Positions 7,620-16,334 are shown, counted from the stretch's first letter. The stretch: 56,691 bases of DNA from Streptomyces sp. G44 (GCF_016905445.1 NZ_JAFEXF010000024.1:1-56691), one strand, 5' to 3'. Numbers and translations are program-made. The notes: generated by a model from the sequence alone, not told the origin.

Positions 7620-9008
7620 ATGAAGCGTACGGATCGTCCCGGCACCGCCCCTGTCCCGCATACGCCCGCGATCACTTCCTTCGCCGAGCTGGAGCTGCCG
7701 GCCGCGGTCCTGCGCACCCTCACCGAGCAGGGCGTACGGGAGCCCTTCCCGATCCAGGCGGCCACGCTGCCCAGCGGCCTCGCGGGACGTGACGTCCTGG
7801 GGCGCGGCCGCACCGGTTCCGGCAAGACGCTCGCCTTCGGCCTGCCGCTGCTCGCGCGCACCGCCGGTCGCCGCGCGGAGCCGAAGCAGCCGCTCGCCCT
7901 GATCCTGGTGCCGACCCGTGAGCTGGCCCAGCAGGTCACCGAGGCGCTCGCACCGTACGCCGACGCGCTCCGGCTGCGCATGGCCGCGGTCGTCGGCGGC
8001 ATGTCGATCGGCCGGCAGATCGCCGCGCTGCGCGAGGGCGCCGAGGTCGTCGTCGCCACCCCGGGGCGCCTCCACGACCTCATCGAGCGCAAGGCCTGCC
8101 GCCTGGCGCGGGTCCGGATCACGGTCCTCGACGAGGCCGACCAGATGTGCGACATGGGCTTCCTGCCGCAGGTCACCGAGGTGCTCGACCAGGTGCAGCC
8201 CGAGGGTCAGCGGATGCTGTTCTCGGCCACCCTGGACCGCGACGTCGACCAGCTGGTGCAGAGCTACCTCCACGATCCCGTCGTCCACTCCGTGGACCCG
8301 CCCGCGGGCGCGGTCACGACGATGGACCACCACGTCCTGGTCGTCCACGGCCCCGACCGGTACGCCGTGACCACGGAGATCGCCGCCCGCGAGGGCCGCG
8401 TCCTGCTGTTCCTGGACACCAAGCACTCCGTCGACCTGCTCACCCGGCACCTGCGGGCCAGCGGGGTGCACGCCGCGGCGCTGCACAGCGGCAAGTCCCA
8501 GCCGCAGCGCACCCGCACCCTCGCGCAGTTCAAGAACGGCCAGGTCACCGTCCTGGTGGCGACCAACGTCGCGGCCCGCGGCCTGCACATCGACGACCTC
8601 GACCTGGTGGTGAACGTCGATCCGCCCACCGACCCCAAGGACTACCTGCACCGCGCGGGCCGTACCGCCCGGGCCGGTGAGTCCGGCAGCGTCGTCACGC
8701 TCGTCCTGTCCGGCCAGCGTCGCGAGACGAGCCGAGTGCTGTCCGAGGCCGGCGTCGAGCCGACGGTCACCAAGGTGCGCTCGGGCGAGGCGGAGCTGAG
8801 CCGCATCACCGGGGCCAAGTCCCCTTCCGGCACGCCGCTCGACGATGGGCCCGCGGCGCCCCGGCCCAAGAACGTCAACGCCCCCTTCCGCGGCCTCGGG
8901 ACCAGCAAGGACGCCTCTCGTGGCACGGGCGGCAAGTCCCGCAAGGCGGGCGAGGCCCGCAAACTCGCCGAGGCCCGCAAGGCCGCCATGGTCCGCCGGG
9001 GCCGCTGA
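7620..9008 (+). CDS. DEAD-box RNA helicase
   Basis: Predicted 462 residues, an ATP-dependent RNA-unwinding enzyme of the RhlE/DeaD group. Motifs in order: Q motif region REPFPIQAATLP, motif I GRGRTGSGKT (about residue 60), Ia VPTRELAQQ, Ib TPGRL, II VLDEAD, III FSAT, then helicase C-domain motifs VATNVAARGLHIDDLDLV and HRAGRTARAG. The C-terminal tail is Lys/Arg/Ala-rich (EARKLAEARKAAMVRRGR) and would bind RNA. Start at ATG 7620 after GGAAGG; an in-frame ATG at 7596 is possible. The 250-base leader upstream is long and AU-poor, and cold-shock control, common for such genes, cannot be shown here. Confidence 0.92.
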   Translation: MKRTDRPGTAPVPHTPAITSFAELELPAAVLRTLTEQGVREPFPIQAATLPSGLAGRDVLGRGRTGSGKTLAFGLPLLARTAGRRAEPKQPLALILVPTRELAQQVTEALAPYADALRLRMAAVVGGMSIGRQIAALREGAEVVVATPGRLHDLIERKACRLARVRITVLDEADQMCDMGFLPQVTEVLDQVQPEGQRMLFSATLDRDVDQLVQSYLHDPVVHSVDPPAGAVTTMDHHVLVVHGPDRYAVTTEIAAREGRVLLFLDTKHSVDLLTRHLRASGVHAAALHSGKSQPQRTRTLAQFKNGQVTVLVATNVAARGLHIDDLDLVVNVDPPTDPKDYLHRAGRTARAGESGSVVTLVLSGQRRETSRVLSEAGVEPTVTKVRSGEAELSRITGAKSPSGTPLDDGPAAPRPKNVNAPFRGLGTSKDASRGTGGKSRKAGEARKLAEARKAAMVRRGR

Positions 9009-9252
9009 GCACGCCGACGCGCGTCCAGCCGGCCCTTCGTCGCGTACGCCTTTCCCCCGACAGGAGATCCGCTCGTACGGCGGGGCCGCCCCACCGACGC
9101 GGACGGCGCCGGACCGGGGAACGGGCGGCAAACCCCCGGTCCGCGGACCCGACCGGGTGACCGCGGTCGGTCCGGTCGTGGCAGACCGCGGCCGGACCGC
9201 CCCGGCGGCCAGACTGGGCAGGGCCCGCCGCAGCCGCACATCCGGAGCCCTC

Positions 9253-9588
9253 ATGCCCGAGTCCGCCACCGGACCGTCCGAAGCGCACACCTTCCCGGCG
9301 CTGTGCGCTCACACCCACCTCTTCCCCGGCGCCCGCTGCCGCCTGCAAGGGCTGCCCGACCCGCACGCGTTCACCGCCCGCCCATGGTCCATCGGCGTGG
9401 ACCTGCGCTTTGCCGACGACGCGGTCGCCGAGGCGGAGCTGCGCACCGACGGGCCGCGGGGGCCCGTGCTGGTCGTGCCGCCGTACACCACGGGAGCGGG
9501 CACCCGCATCGGCGAACGCGCGTGGCTGATCCGGGAGTTCACCAGGGTGGGACGCGAGGTCGAAGTGCGGCTCGGCGGCCACGCATGA
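9253..9588 (+). CDS. Hypothetical protein, 111 residues
   Basis: An open frame with strong actinobacterial codon bias starting at ATG 9253 (MPESATGPSEAHTFPAL). It contains WSIGVDLRFADDAVAEAELR and PVLVVPPYTTGAGTRIGERA, which look like a small mixed alpha/beta protein. There is no signal peptide or membrane helix. I do not recognise a family. It is placed between the helicase and the iron-controlled argB; the promoter and iron box of argB begin 230 bases later, so it is not part of that unit. Confidence 0.55.
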   Translation: MPESATGPSEAHTFPALCAHTHLFPGARCRLQGLPDPHAFTARPWSIGVDLRFADDAVAEAELRTDGPRGPVLVVPPYTTGAGTRIGERAWLIREFTRVGREVEVRLGGHA

Positions 9589-9818
9589 GGGGCGCCCCCG
9601 ACCATGCACGGCCCCGCCCCGCAGGCCAACTGGCGGCTGCGCTCCCGGCCTTCCGGTGTCTTGCTCCGATTGATGCGGCGAAGAACGGAATTGGCGAGGA
9701 ACGGGATTGCGGTCGATGCCGCGGCCCGAGTCACTGCCCGGCAGGGCCGACGGGATGAGCGGCGGGGGCGACCCGCTCCGGCAAGCAGCCGTCCGCCACA
9801 GTTGGTCGGCAGGCCTGC

Positions 9819-9837
9819 TTAGGTTAGGCTCAGCTAA
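9819..9837 (+). promoter_or_regulatory. Iron box directly in front of argB
   Basis: TTAGGTTAGGCTCAGCTAA differs at a single base from the 19-bp actinobacterial DmdR1/IdeR consensus TTAGGTTAGGCTCACCTAA. It ends at the base immediately before the GTG start codon of argB. Fe(II)-DmdR binding here would repress the gene when iron is plentiful. Confidence 0.92.
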
Positions 9838-10818
9838 GTGACCGATGCCCTTCGAACACCGCGCCCTGCCCCCCTCGGCGCCGCCGACGCCTTCGCCCCG
9901 TTCACCCCTTTCGCCGACAGCGGGGAGGTGCCGGAGACGCCCCGGCTGGAGGAATTCCGGGACCGCACGGTGGTGATCAAGTTCGGCGGCCACGCCATGG
10001 TGAACGACGACCTCAAGCGGACATTCGCCGAGGATGTCGTGGAACTGCGGCGCGCGGGCCTGCGCCCGGTCGTGGTGCACGGCGGCGGGCCCCAGATCAG
10101 CGCCCTGCTCGACCGGCTGAACCTGGAGGTCCGCTTCGAGGCCGGCCTGCGGGTGACCACCCCCGAGGTCATGGACGTGGCCCGGATGGTGCTCACCGGG
10201 CGCGTCCAGCGGGAACTGGTGGGGCTCATCAACCGTCACGGACCGTTCGCCGTGGGGATGAGCGGCGAGGACGCGCACACCATGACCGCGGTGCGCCGTC
10301 CGGCCTGGGTGGACGGCGAGCCGGTGGACATCGGGCTCGTCGGCGACATCGTCGACGTCAACGCCGAGACCCTGTCCACCCTGCTGGACAAGGGCCGCAT
10401 TCCGGTGATCTCCCCCATCGCCCGGGGGACGGACGGGCAGGTCTACAACATCAACGCCGACCTGGCGGCCTCCGCCCTCGCGGTGGCGCTCGACGCGGAG
10501 AAGCTGGTGATGCTCACCGACGTCGAGGGCCTGTACGCGAATTGGCCGCACAGCACCGAGGTGATCGAGCACCTGACGGCGGACGAGCTGGAGAAGCTGC
10601 TGCCCGAGCTGGCGAGCGGCATGCTCCCCAAGATGGAGGCGTGCCTGCGGGCCGCCCAGGCGGGCGTACGCATGGCGCACGTGCTCGACGGCCGGGTGCC
10701 CCACGCCGTGTCGCGGAGGGTCTTCTCCGATGCCCACCACGGCACGGTCGTGGTTCCCGAGCGGGAAGCCGTCGTTCCTGAGCGGGGCCTTCCCGAGCAG
10801 GACGAGCGCGGCGCGTGA
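9838..10818 (+). CDS. argB: Acetylglutamate kinase paralogue under iron control
   Basis: Predicted 326 residues; phosphorylates N-acetyl-L-glutamate, the second step to ornithine. Family motifs are [34 protein letters not shown] and [10 protein letters not shown], all intact, so catalysis is expected. Two features differ from the usual arginine-inhibited enzyme. The N-terminal helix is replaced by a Pro/Ala-rich segment ([13 protein letters not shown]). The C-terminal arginine-sensing region reads [15 protein letters not shown] (from His289), with Arg where the known signature has Glu and HHGT where it has GxGT. The gene has an iron box abutting its GTG and no ribosome site, and sits at the edge of a siderophore locus whose peptide is three-quarters ornithine. 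Inference: an arginine-insensitive, iron-starvation-induced isozyme. The start could also lie at GTG 9928. Confidence 0.9.
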   Translation: MTDALRTPRPAPLGAADAFAPFTPFADSGEVPETPRLEEFRDRTVVIKFGGHAMVNDDLKRTFAEDVVELRRAGLRPVVVHGGGPQISALLDRLNLEVRFEAGLRVTTPEVMDVARMVLTGRVQRELVGLINRHGPFAVGMSGEDAHTMTAVRRPAWVDGEPVDIGLVGDIVDVNAETLSTLLDKGRIPVISPIARGTDGQVYNINADLAASALAVALDAEKLVMLTDVEGLYANWPHSTEVIEHLTADELEKLLPELASGMLPKMEACLRAAQAGVRMAHVLDGRVPHAVSRRVFSDAHHGTVVVPEREAVVPERGLPEQDERGA

Positions 10819-10860
10819 GCGGCGACGAGGAACGCTGACCGCCGAGAGACGTCGGCACGC

Positions 10861-10893
10861 CGTGAACCCCGGCCCTGAGGGCCGGGGTTCACG
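10861..10893. terminator. Bidirectional terminator between argB and the ArgA-like gene
   Basis: A perfect 15-bp stem (CGTGAACCCCGGCCC with its complement) and a three-base loop, 42 bases after the argB stop and 23 bases from the stop of the convergent gene. Confidence 0.85.
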
Positions 10894-10916
10894 TGTGCGG
10901 GGCGGCAGTGGGAACG

Positions 10917-11441
10917 TCAGAGCGTTCGGGCGAGGACCCGCGAATTGCGGGCGGGGTCCAGCGAGTCCGCCCAGGCGCGCGGCGCCAGTTCCGGCGCGGC
11001 GGGCGCGAAGCCGTGCCGGAGGAAGAGCGCGCCCCCGCCGGTCGTCGCGGTGAACAGGGCATGCAGGGAACGGGCGTCGGCCTCGGTCAGCGCCGCGCGC
11101 AGCAGGGCGTCACCCACCCCGCGCCCCTGACTGCGCGGCGCGACGCAGAAGTTGTAAAGGACGCCCGCCGGTCCACGGCCGCGGTCCGGGTCGGCGGGGT
11201 GGACGCTCACCCCCAGGCAGCCGTCGAGGGTGCCGTCACAGGCCTCCACGACCAGGAAGTCGGTCGCGTCCGACGCGTAGAGCGACGAAGGGCGTTCGCG
11301 CAGCGCTCCCGAGCGGACGAACGGCCGGGAGAGCGCCTCAAGGGCGATGGCGTCCGCCGGACGCGCGGAACGCACGGCGAGCAGGACGGGCGGGGTGGCG
11401 CACGGCGACGGGGCGCCGAGGCGTGGGGCGGCCGTGGACAA
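10917..11441 (-). CDS. N-acetylglutamate-synthase-like GNAT under iron control
   Basis: Predicted 174 residues. The single GNAT domain carries the acetyl-CoA loop VAPRSQGRGVGDALL and ends with the NAGS-like pattern LFLRHGFAPAAPEL and LDPARNSRVLARTL. The opening VRSARPADAIALEALSRPF and later LVVEACDGTLDGCLGV also match short ArgA-type amino-acid N-acetyltransferases, which make N-acetylglutamate, the substrate of ArgB. TTG 11441 is the apparent start, preceded by GGAGGAAGGG. An iron box lies just upstream, and the gene converges on the iron-box argB. Most likely it supplies acetylglutamate for ornithine synthesis during iron starvation. An alternative is that it adds the alpha-N-acetyl group of the siderophore; sequence alone cannot decide. 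Confidence 0.75.
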   Translation of the reverse strand: MSTAAPRLGAPSPCATPPVLLAVRSARPADAIALEALSRPFVRSGALRERPSSLYASDATDFLVVEACDGTLDGCLGVSVHPADPDRGRGPAGVLYNFCVAPRSQGRGVGDALLRAALTEADARSLHALFTATTGGGALFLRHGFAPAAPELAPRAWADSLDPARNSRVLARTL

Positions 11442-11464
11442 CAGGTTCCCTTCCTCCAGGTCAA

Positions 11465-11484
11465 CTAAGGTTAGCCTGCCCTAA
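11465..11484 (-). promoter_or_regulatory. Iron box of the ArgA-like gene
   Basis: Read on the minus strand, TTAGGGCAGGCTAACCTTAG matches the 19-bp DmdR/IdeR consensus at 15 of its first 19 positions and lies 24 bases before the TTG start. Confidence 0.85.
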
Positions 11485-11560
11485 GTCGACCTGCAAAAGC
11501 CAGCCCGGGACACCTGAGCCATTGTCACACCAGGGCAATGGCGGTGCTGCCGACGGGAGT

Positions 11561-13165
11561 TCAGGAGACCTCGGCGCTGCCGTCGACGTATGTCGCCACG
11601 ACCTCGATGTCACCGATGCGCGACGGACTGACGCCCGCCGGGTCGTCGCCCAGCACGACGAGGTCGGCGCGCCTGCCCGGAGCGAGGGTGCCCGCGCTGT
11701 CGTCCCAGTGGCAGGCGAAGGCACCGGCGACGGTGTACGCGCGCAGGGCCTCGTCGACGGTGATGCCCTCGTCGGGTCCGATCACCTGGCCCGACTCCGA
11801 TGCGCGCTCGACCATGAACTGGATGGCCCGCAGCGGTGCTCCGTCGGTGACGGGCCGGTCGGAGCTGCCCACCAGGGTGATGCCGTGGTCCAGGAACCCC
11901 TGGCCCCGGTAGAGCCACGGGGCCCGCTGCTCGCCCATGATCGCCGCGTAGTCGTCGCCGAAGCAGCGCAGGAAGTTCGGCTGCACCACGGCGCTCACGC
12001 CGAGCCGCGCGAACCGGGCGAGCTGGTCCGGGCGGATCAGCCCGGCGTGCTCGATCCGGTGGCGTGCGGCGGGGCGCGGGTGTGTCCGCTGGGCCCGTTC
12101 CAGTGCGTCGAGGGCGACGTCGGCGGCGCGGTCGCCGATCGCGTGGACGGCCAGCTGCCACCCCGCGAGGTGACCGGCCACGATGGTGTCGGCGAGCGCC
12201 TCCGGGTCGTCCTGCAACTGCCCTGTATGAGCCACGCCATGGTCTGTGCCGTGGTCGACGCCGTGGTCCATGCCGTGGTACGGAGCGGTGAGCGCGGCGG
12301 TGCGCGCCATCATGCCGCCGTCGGTGTAGACCTTCAGCGCGCCGATGGAGAGCCAGTCGTCGCCGAACCCGGTGCGCAGACCGAGGTCGAGGGCGCGGGG
12401 GGTGTGGTCCGCGTCGGGGAGGGCGACGGGGTGCAGGGCGTCGGCGGCCACCATGAGCTGGACGCGCAGGGGCAGCTGCCCCTGCTCCCGGGCGAGTTGG
12501 TAGGCCGCCAGCTCGGCCGGGCCGTGGCCGAACAGGGAACCGCCGATGCCCGCTTCCGCGCAGGCCGTCACGCCCTCCGCGCGGCAGGTCCGGGCGGCGT
12601 GCGCGACGGCGTCCGCGAGTTCCTGCTGCGTGTGCGGGGGCCGGAGCGCGCGTGCGGCGCCCATGGCGCCCTCGGCGAGGAACCCGTTCTCGTGGGGCAC
12701 GTCGGCGGGGAGCAGCTCCAGGACGGCGCTGTTGACCACGCAGCCGTGTCCGGAGTCGTGCAGCATGAACACCTTGCGCCCCTGGCTGACCCGGTCCAGT
12801 TCGGCGGCGGTCAGATGGCGTCCGAGGGGCCGCTGGTCGTACCCGGCGAGGGTCACCCAGGCGTCCGGCGAGGTCTGCCCCGCGACGGCGTCCGCCACGA
12901 CCGCCAGCACGTCATCGACCCGTGCGCAGGGCGCCACACTCGGCGTACGCGCCTTCAGCCCCGTCCACGCGAGATGGACGTGGCTGTCGATGAACCCGGG
13001 CAGCACGGTGGCGCCTTGCAGGTCGACGACCTCGCGGGCGGGCAGCGAGGTGACGGCGTCGTCCAGGCCCACGATCCTCCCCCGCCAGATCCCCACGTCA
13101 TGGGCGACGGGATGGGCCGGGTCCATGGTGCGGAAACGGGCGTTCGTCAGTCGCGTGGAGAGCAT
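11561..13165 (-). CDS. YtcJ-like amidohydrolase in the siderophore-uptake operon
   Basis: Predicted 534 residues of the amidohydrolase-3 (YtcJ-like) group of metal-dependent hydrolases. Motifs: PGFIDSHVHLAWTGL (metal-binding HxH), AVHAIGDRAAD, RHRIEHAG and GSSDRPVTDGAPL with the late Asp. Most relatives have no known substrate. An unusual stretch HGMDHGVDHGTDHGVAH (residues about 297-313) holds five His and four acidic or neighbouring positions and could bind metal. The gene follows the importer ATPase by 15 bases on the same strand and is therefore almost certainly the last gene of the iron-box operon. Inference: it may cleave an amide or formyl group of the imported siderophore to free iron or recycle it, replacing the esterase seen in coelichelin-type loci. 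No signal peptide, so cytoplasmic. Confidence 0.85.
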   Translation of the reverse strand: MLSTRLTNARFRTMDPAHPVAHDVGIWRGRIVGLDDAVTSLPAREVVDLQGATVLPGFIDSHVHLAWTGLKARTPSVAPCARVDDVLAVVADAVAGQTSPDAWVTLAGYDQRPLGRHLTAAELDRVSQGRKVFMLHDSGHGCVVNSAVLELLPADVPHENGFLAEGAMGAARALRPPHTQQELADAVAHAARTCRAEGVTACAEAGIGGSLFGHGPAELAAYQLAREQGQLPLRVQLMVAADALHPVALPDADHTPRALDLGLRTGFGDDWLSIGALKVYTDGGMMARTAALTAPYHGMDHGVDHGTDHGVAHTGQLQDDPEALADTIVAGHLAGWQLAVHAIGDRAADVALDALERAQRTHPRPAARHRIEHAGLIRPDQLARFARLGVSAVVQPNFLRCFGDDYAAIMGEQRAPWLYRGQGFLDHGITLVGSSDRPVTDGAPLRAIQFMVERASESGQVIGPDEGITVDEALRAYTVAGAFACHWDDSAGTLAPGRRADLVVLGDDPAGVSPSRIGDIEVVATYVDGSAEVS

Positions 13166-13180
13166 CGGGGGCGTTCCGTC

Positions 13181-14068
13181 CTAGCTGGTCTCGGCCATCG
13201 CGGCGACGGCGGGCACGTCGTCCCGGGGGGTGTCGGGCAGGTGGCGGCGGGGCGCGGCGGGCACCACCAGCGGGGTGCCGGTCTCGGGGTCGTCGATGAT
13301 GCGGCAGGGCAGCCCGAACACGTCCTCGATGAGGTCGGCGGTGACGACGGTGGCCGGGTCGCCCTCGGCGGCGACCGTGCCGCCGGCCCGCATGACGATG
13401 AGGTGGGTGGCGTAGCGGCAGGCCTGGTTGAGGTCGTGCAGGACGGCCACCACCGTGTTCTTCTTGCGCGCGTGCAGGTCGGCGCAGAGGTCGAGGACCT
13501 CGACCTGGTGGGCGATGTCGAGGTAGGTGGTGGGTTCGTCGAGGAGCAGGATGGACGTCTGCTGGGCGAGGACCATGGAGAGCCACACGCGCTGACGCTG
13601 CCCGCCGGAGAGGTCGTCGACGGGGCGGTCGGCGAGTTCGAGTACGCCGGTCTGGCGCAGCGCCTCGGTGACGGCCGCCTCGTCCTCGGCCGACCACTGC
13701 TTGAGGAGGCGCTGGTGGGGGTAGCGGCCGCGGGCGACGAGGTCGCCGACGGTGATGCCCCCGGGCGCGGTCGAGGACTGCGGGAGCAGCCCGAGGCGGC
13801 GTGCGACCTCGCGCGAGCGGTACGACGCGATGGCCGCGCCGTCGAGATAGACCTGACCGGAGCGGGGCTTGAGCATCCGCGCGAGTGCCTTGAGGAGCGT
13901 GGACTTGCCGCAGGCGTTCGGCCCGATGATCACGGTGAAGGAGTGGTCGGGTATGTCGACGCCCAGCGAGGTGGCCACGGTCCGCTGGTCGTAGGAGAGC
14001 GTGAGGTCCTCGGCCCGCAGGCGAGGCGTGGGCTCGGTCGTTGCCGTCAGGGCGGTCATGGCAGTCAT
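13181..14068 (-). CDS. Ferric-siderophore ABC importer ATP-binding protein (FecE/FepC-like)
   Basis: Predicted 295 residues. Walker A is GPNACGKST, the signature motif LSGGQRQRVW and Walker B LLLDEPTTYLD, all in the order and spacing of FepC/FhuC-type ATPases; the switch His is in VAVLHDLNQACRYA. The C-terminus has a 40-residue proline-rich tail after the core domain. Its ATG overlaps the stop of the second permease (ATGA), so the two are coupled. It powers uptake through the two permeases encoded upstream, with the lipoprotein at 35056 as the likely substrate receptor. Controlled by the iron box at 16335. Confidence 0.95.
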   Translation of the reverse strand: MTAMTALTATTEPTPRLRAEDLTLSYDQRTVATSLGVDIPDHSFTVIIGPNACGKSTLLKALARMLKPRSGQVYLDGAAIASYRSREVARRLGLLPQSSTAPGGITVGDLVARGRYPHQRLLKQWSAEDEAAVTEALRQTGVLELADRPVDDLSGGQRQRVWLSMVLAQQTSILLLDEPTTYLDIAHQVEVLDLCADLHARKKNTVVAVLHDLNQACRYATHLIVMRAGGTVAAEGDPATVVTADLIEDVFGLPCRIIDDPETGTPLVVPAAPRRHLPDTPRDDVPAVAAMAETS

Positions 14069-15189
14069 GCGCGGCTCTTTCGCGACTCGGTGATCAGCAG
14101 CCAGATGAGGTAGAGCCCGCCGATGGTGCCGGTCGCCGTGCCCACCGGCAGCAGCGTGGGGGCGAAGACACGCTGGGCGAAGAGGTCGCTGCCGGCGAGC
14201 AGCAGCGCGCCCATGACGGCGGCGGGCATCAGCGAGGGTCCCGAGGACCTGGTCAGGCGGCGGGCCAGTTGCGGCGCCGCCAGGGCGATGAACCAGATGG
14301 GGCCGGTGACCGCCGTGGCGAACGCGGCGAGCGCGACGCTGATGACGAGCAGTGCCGTGCGGGTGCGCGGCACGTTGACCCCGAGGGCCATGGCGGTGAC
14401 GTCGCCCATCTCCACCATGGACAGCCGGCGGGAGAGCAGGAAGGCGAGCGGGAGCAGGACGAGCACCGCGAGACCGATGGCGTTCGCGTGCTGCCAGCCA
14501 CGGCTGTTGAGACTGCCGATCAGCCAGGCCTGCGCCTCCAGCGCCTCCTGCCAGGTCGCCCGGGTGATGAGGTACGAGTTGACGGAGAGCAGCAGGGAGC
14601 TGACGCCGATGCCGACCACGACGAGCCTGAACCCCTGGAGTCCGCGGCCGAGCAGCAGCAGGTAGACGGCGCCGGCGGTGAGGAAGCCGCCGATCAGCGC
14701 GCCGAAGGCGATCTGCGCCATGCTGCCGTGCAGCACGGTGATGACGACGAGCGCGCCGACGGCCGAGCCGTTGGTGAAGCCGATGATGTCCGGGCTGCCC
14801 AGGGAGTTGCCCGTCAGGCTTTGCAGGATGGCGCCGCTGACCGCGAGGGCCGCGCCGACGCAGATCGCGGTCAGCAGGCGGGGCATGCGCAGGGTGTTGA
14901 CGATGAAGTCGGCGCCGGGCGATCCGTTGCCCGTCACGGCCTTGAGGACTTCCCCGACGGAGAGTTCGAAGTCGCCGGTGGTGAGGGTGACGAGCATGAC
15001 GGCGATCAGCACGCCGAGCATCGCGCACGTCACGGCGAGGACCCGCCCCTGGACGCGTACGGACGGGCCCCGGCGCCCGGCGCGGAGCACCGTCCCGCTG
15101 ATGACGGGGCGCGTCCGCCCGGCGCTCCGGCCGCCCGCGCCCGGGGACTTCTCCTCGGCGGGAGCGCCCGCCTCGCGTACAGCACTCAC
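14065..15189 (-). CDS. Ferric-siderophore ABC importer permease (FecCD family), second
   Basis: Predicted 374 residues from GTG 15189, whose bases overlap the stop of the first permease (GTGA). After a hydrophilic N-terminus of about 45 residues there are some ten hydrophobic helices typical of FecCD/BtuC permeases. LRMPRLLTAICVGAALAVSG is the family hallmark after helix 1, and GPIWFIALAAPQLARRLTRS marks the cytoplasmic coupling region. The protein would form the channel with the partner encoded just before it. The N-terminal extension is longer than in most homologues, so an internal start cannot be excluded. Confidence 0.93.
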   Translation of the reverse strand: MSAVREAGAPAEEKSPGAGGRSAGRTRPVISGTVLRAGRRGPSVRVQGRVLAVTCAMLGVLIAVMLVTLTTGDFELSVGEVLKAVTGNGSPGADFIVNTLRMPRLLTAICVGAALAVSGAILQSLTGNSLGSPDIIGFTNGSAVGALVVITVLHGSMAQIAFGALIGGFLTAGAVYLLLLGRGLQGFRLVVVGIGVSSLLLSVNSYLITRATWQEALEAQAWLIGSLNSRGWQHANAIGLAVLVLLPLAFLLSRRLSMVEMGDVTAMALGVNVPRTRTALLVISVALAAFATAVTGPIWFIALAAPQLARRLTRSSGPSLMPAAVMGALLLAGSDLFAQRVFAPTLLPVGTATGTIGGLYLIWLLITESRKSRA

Positions 15190-16259
15190 AGCATGGCCAG
15201 CTTTCGACGACGGCACAGCGCGATGAACAGCGGTGCGCCGATGAACGCGGTGATGATGCCGACCTGGACCTCGCCCGGCGAGCCGAGCACCCGGCCGAGC
15301 ACGTCCGACCCGATGAGCAGGACCGGCGCGAGCAGCATCGAGTACGCGAGGACCCAGCGCTGGTCGGGGCCGACGATGAACCGGGCGATGTGGGGCACGG
15401 CGAGGCCGACGAATCCGATCGGGCCCGCCGCCGCGGTGGCGGCGCCGCACAGCAGCATGACCGCGAGGGCGCCGAGCAGCCGGGTCCGGCCGACGTTCAG
15501 CCCGAGGGCCCGGCCGAGCTGGTCGCCCATCGCGAGGGCGTTGAGGGACGGGGCGAGGCAGAGCGCGATGAGCAGGCCGACGGCGACGAACGGGAGGATG
15601 GCGTGGACGACTTCGAAGTACCGGCCGGAGAGCGAGCCCACGTTCCAGAAGCGGAACTGGTCGAAGGCCTCGGGGTCGAGCAGCAGGACCGCGGAGTTGA
15701 AGGCGTACAGGACGGCGGTGACGGCCGCTCCCGCGACGACCAGGCGGTCGGGGGTGGCCACCTTGCGTCCGGAGGTGCCCAGGAGGTAGACGACGACCGA
15801 GGCGACGGCGGCGCCGATGAAGGCGAACCACACATAGCCGAGCACGGAGCCCACGCCGAGGAAGGCGATGGCCACCACGACTCCGGCGGCGCTTCCCAGG
15901 CTGATCCCGAGCAGGCCCGGGTCGGCGAGCGGGTTGCGGGTCAGCGCCTGCATCAGCGCGCCGGAGAGGCCGAGCGCCATGCCGACGAGGAGGCCGAGGA
16001 GGGTTCTGGGGATGCGGTAGTCGTGGATGATGATCGACGTCTCCGACCCGTCGGGGTGCCACAGCGCACTCCAGGTGGCGGTGAAGGGAATTCCCCTCGT
16101 ACCCACCCAGATGCTGAGCAACGCGACGAGGACCAGGGCCCCCAGCGCCACGAGCAGGCCCACGCCCCGCAGGGCGTGCACGGTCCGGCCCGCCGCGGGC
16201 GGGGCCGCGACGGGGGCCGTCTCTTCGGACACCGCCCGGGTTTCGACCGACAACGACAA
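15186..16259 (-). CDS. Ferric-siderophore ABC importer permease (FecCD family), first
   Basis: Predicted 357 residues, first gene of the uptake operon. The family sequence YRIPRTLLGLLVGMALGLSG follows the first helix, then MQALTRNPLADPGLLGISLG, and GPIGFVGLAVPHIARFIVG near the C-terminal third forms the coupling segment for the ATPase. About ten membrane helices. It is preceded by an iron box at 16335 and overlaps the next permease gene by four bases, so expression should rise under iron limitation together with the ATPase and the amidohydrolase. Confidence 0.94.
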   Translation of the reverse strand: MSLSVETRAVSEETAPVAAPPAAGRTVHALRGVGLLVALGALVLVALLSIWVGTRGIPFTATWSALWHPDGSETSIIIHDYRIPRTLLGLLVGMALGLSGALMQALTRNPLADPGLLGISLGSAAGVVVAIAFLGVGSVLGYVWFAFIGAAVASVVVYLLGTSGRKVATPDRLVVAGAAVTAVLYAFNSAVLLLDPEAFDQFRFWNVGSLSGRYFEVVHAILPFVAVGLLIALCLAPSLNALAMGDQLGRALGLNVGRTRLLGALAVMLLCGAATAAAGPIGFVGLAVPHIARFIVGPDQRWVLAYSMLLAPVLLIGSDVLGRVLGSPGEVQVGIITAFIGAPLFIALCRRRKLAML

Positions 16260-16334
16260 CTCCCCCTGGCGGCGGTTCAGGCGTCGTGCCGCGTGCGATA
16301 CACGAAGAACACGGCGCGAACGGCAAGTTGGGAC

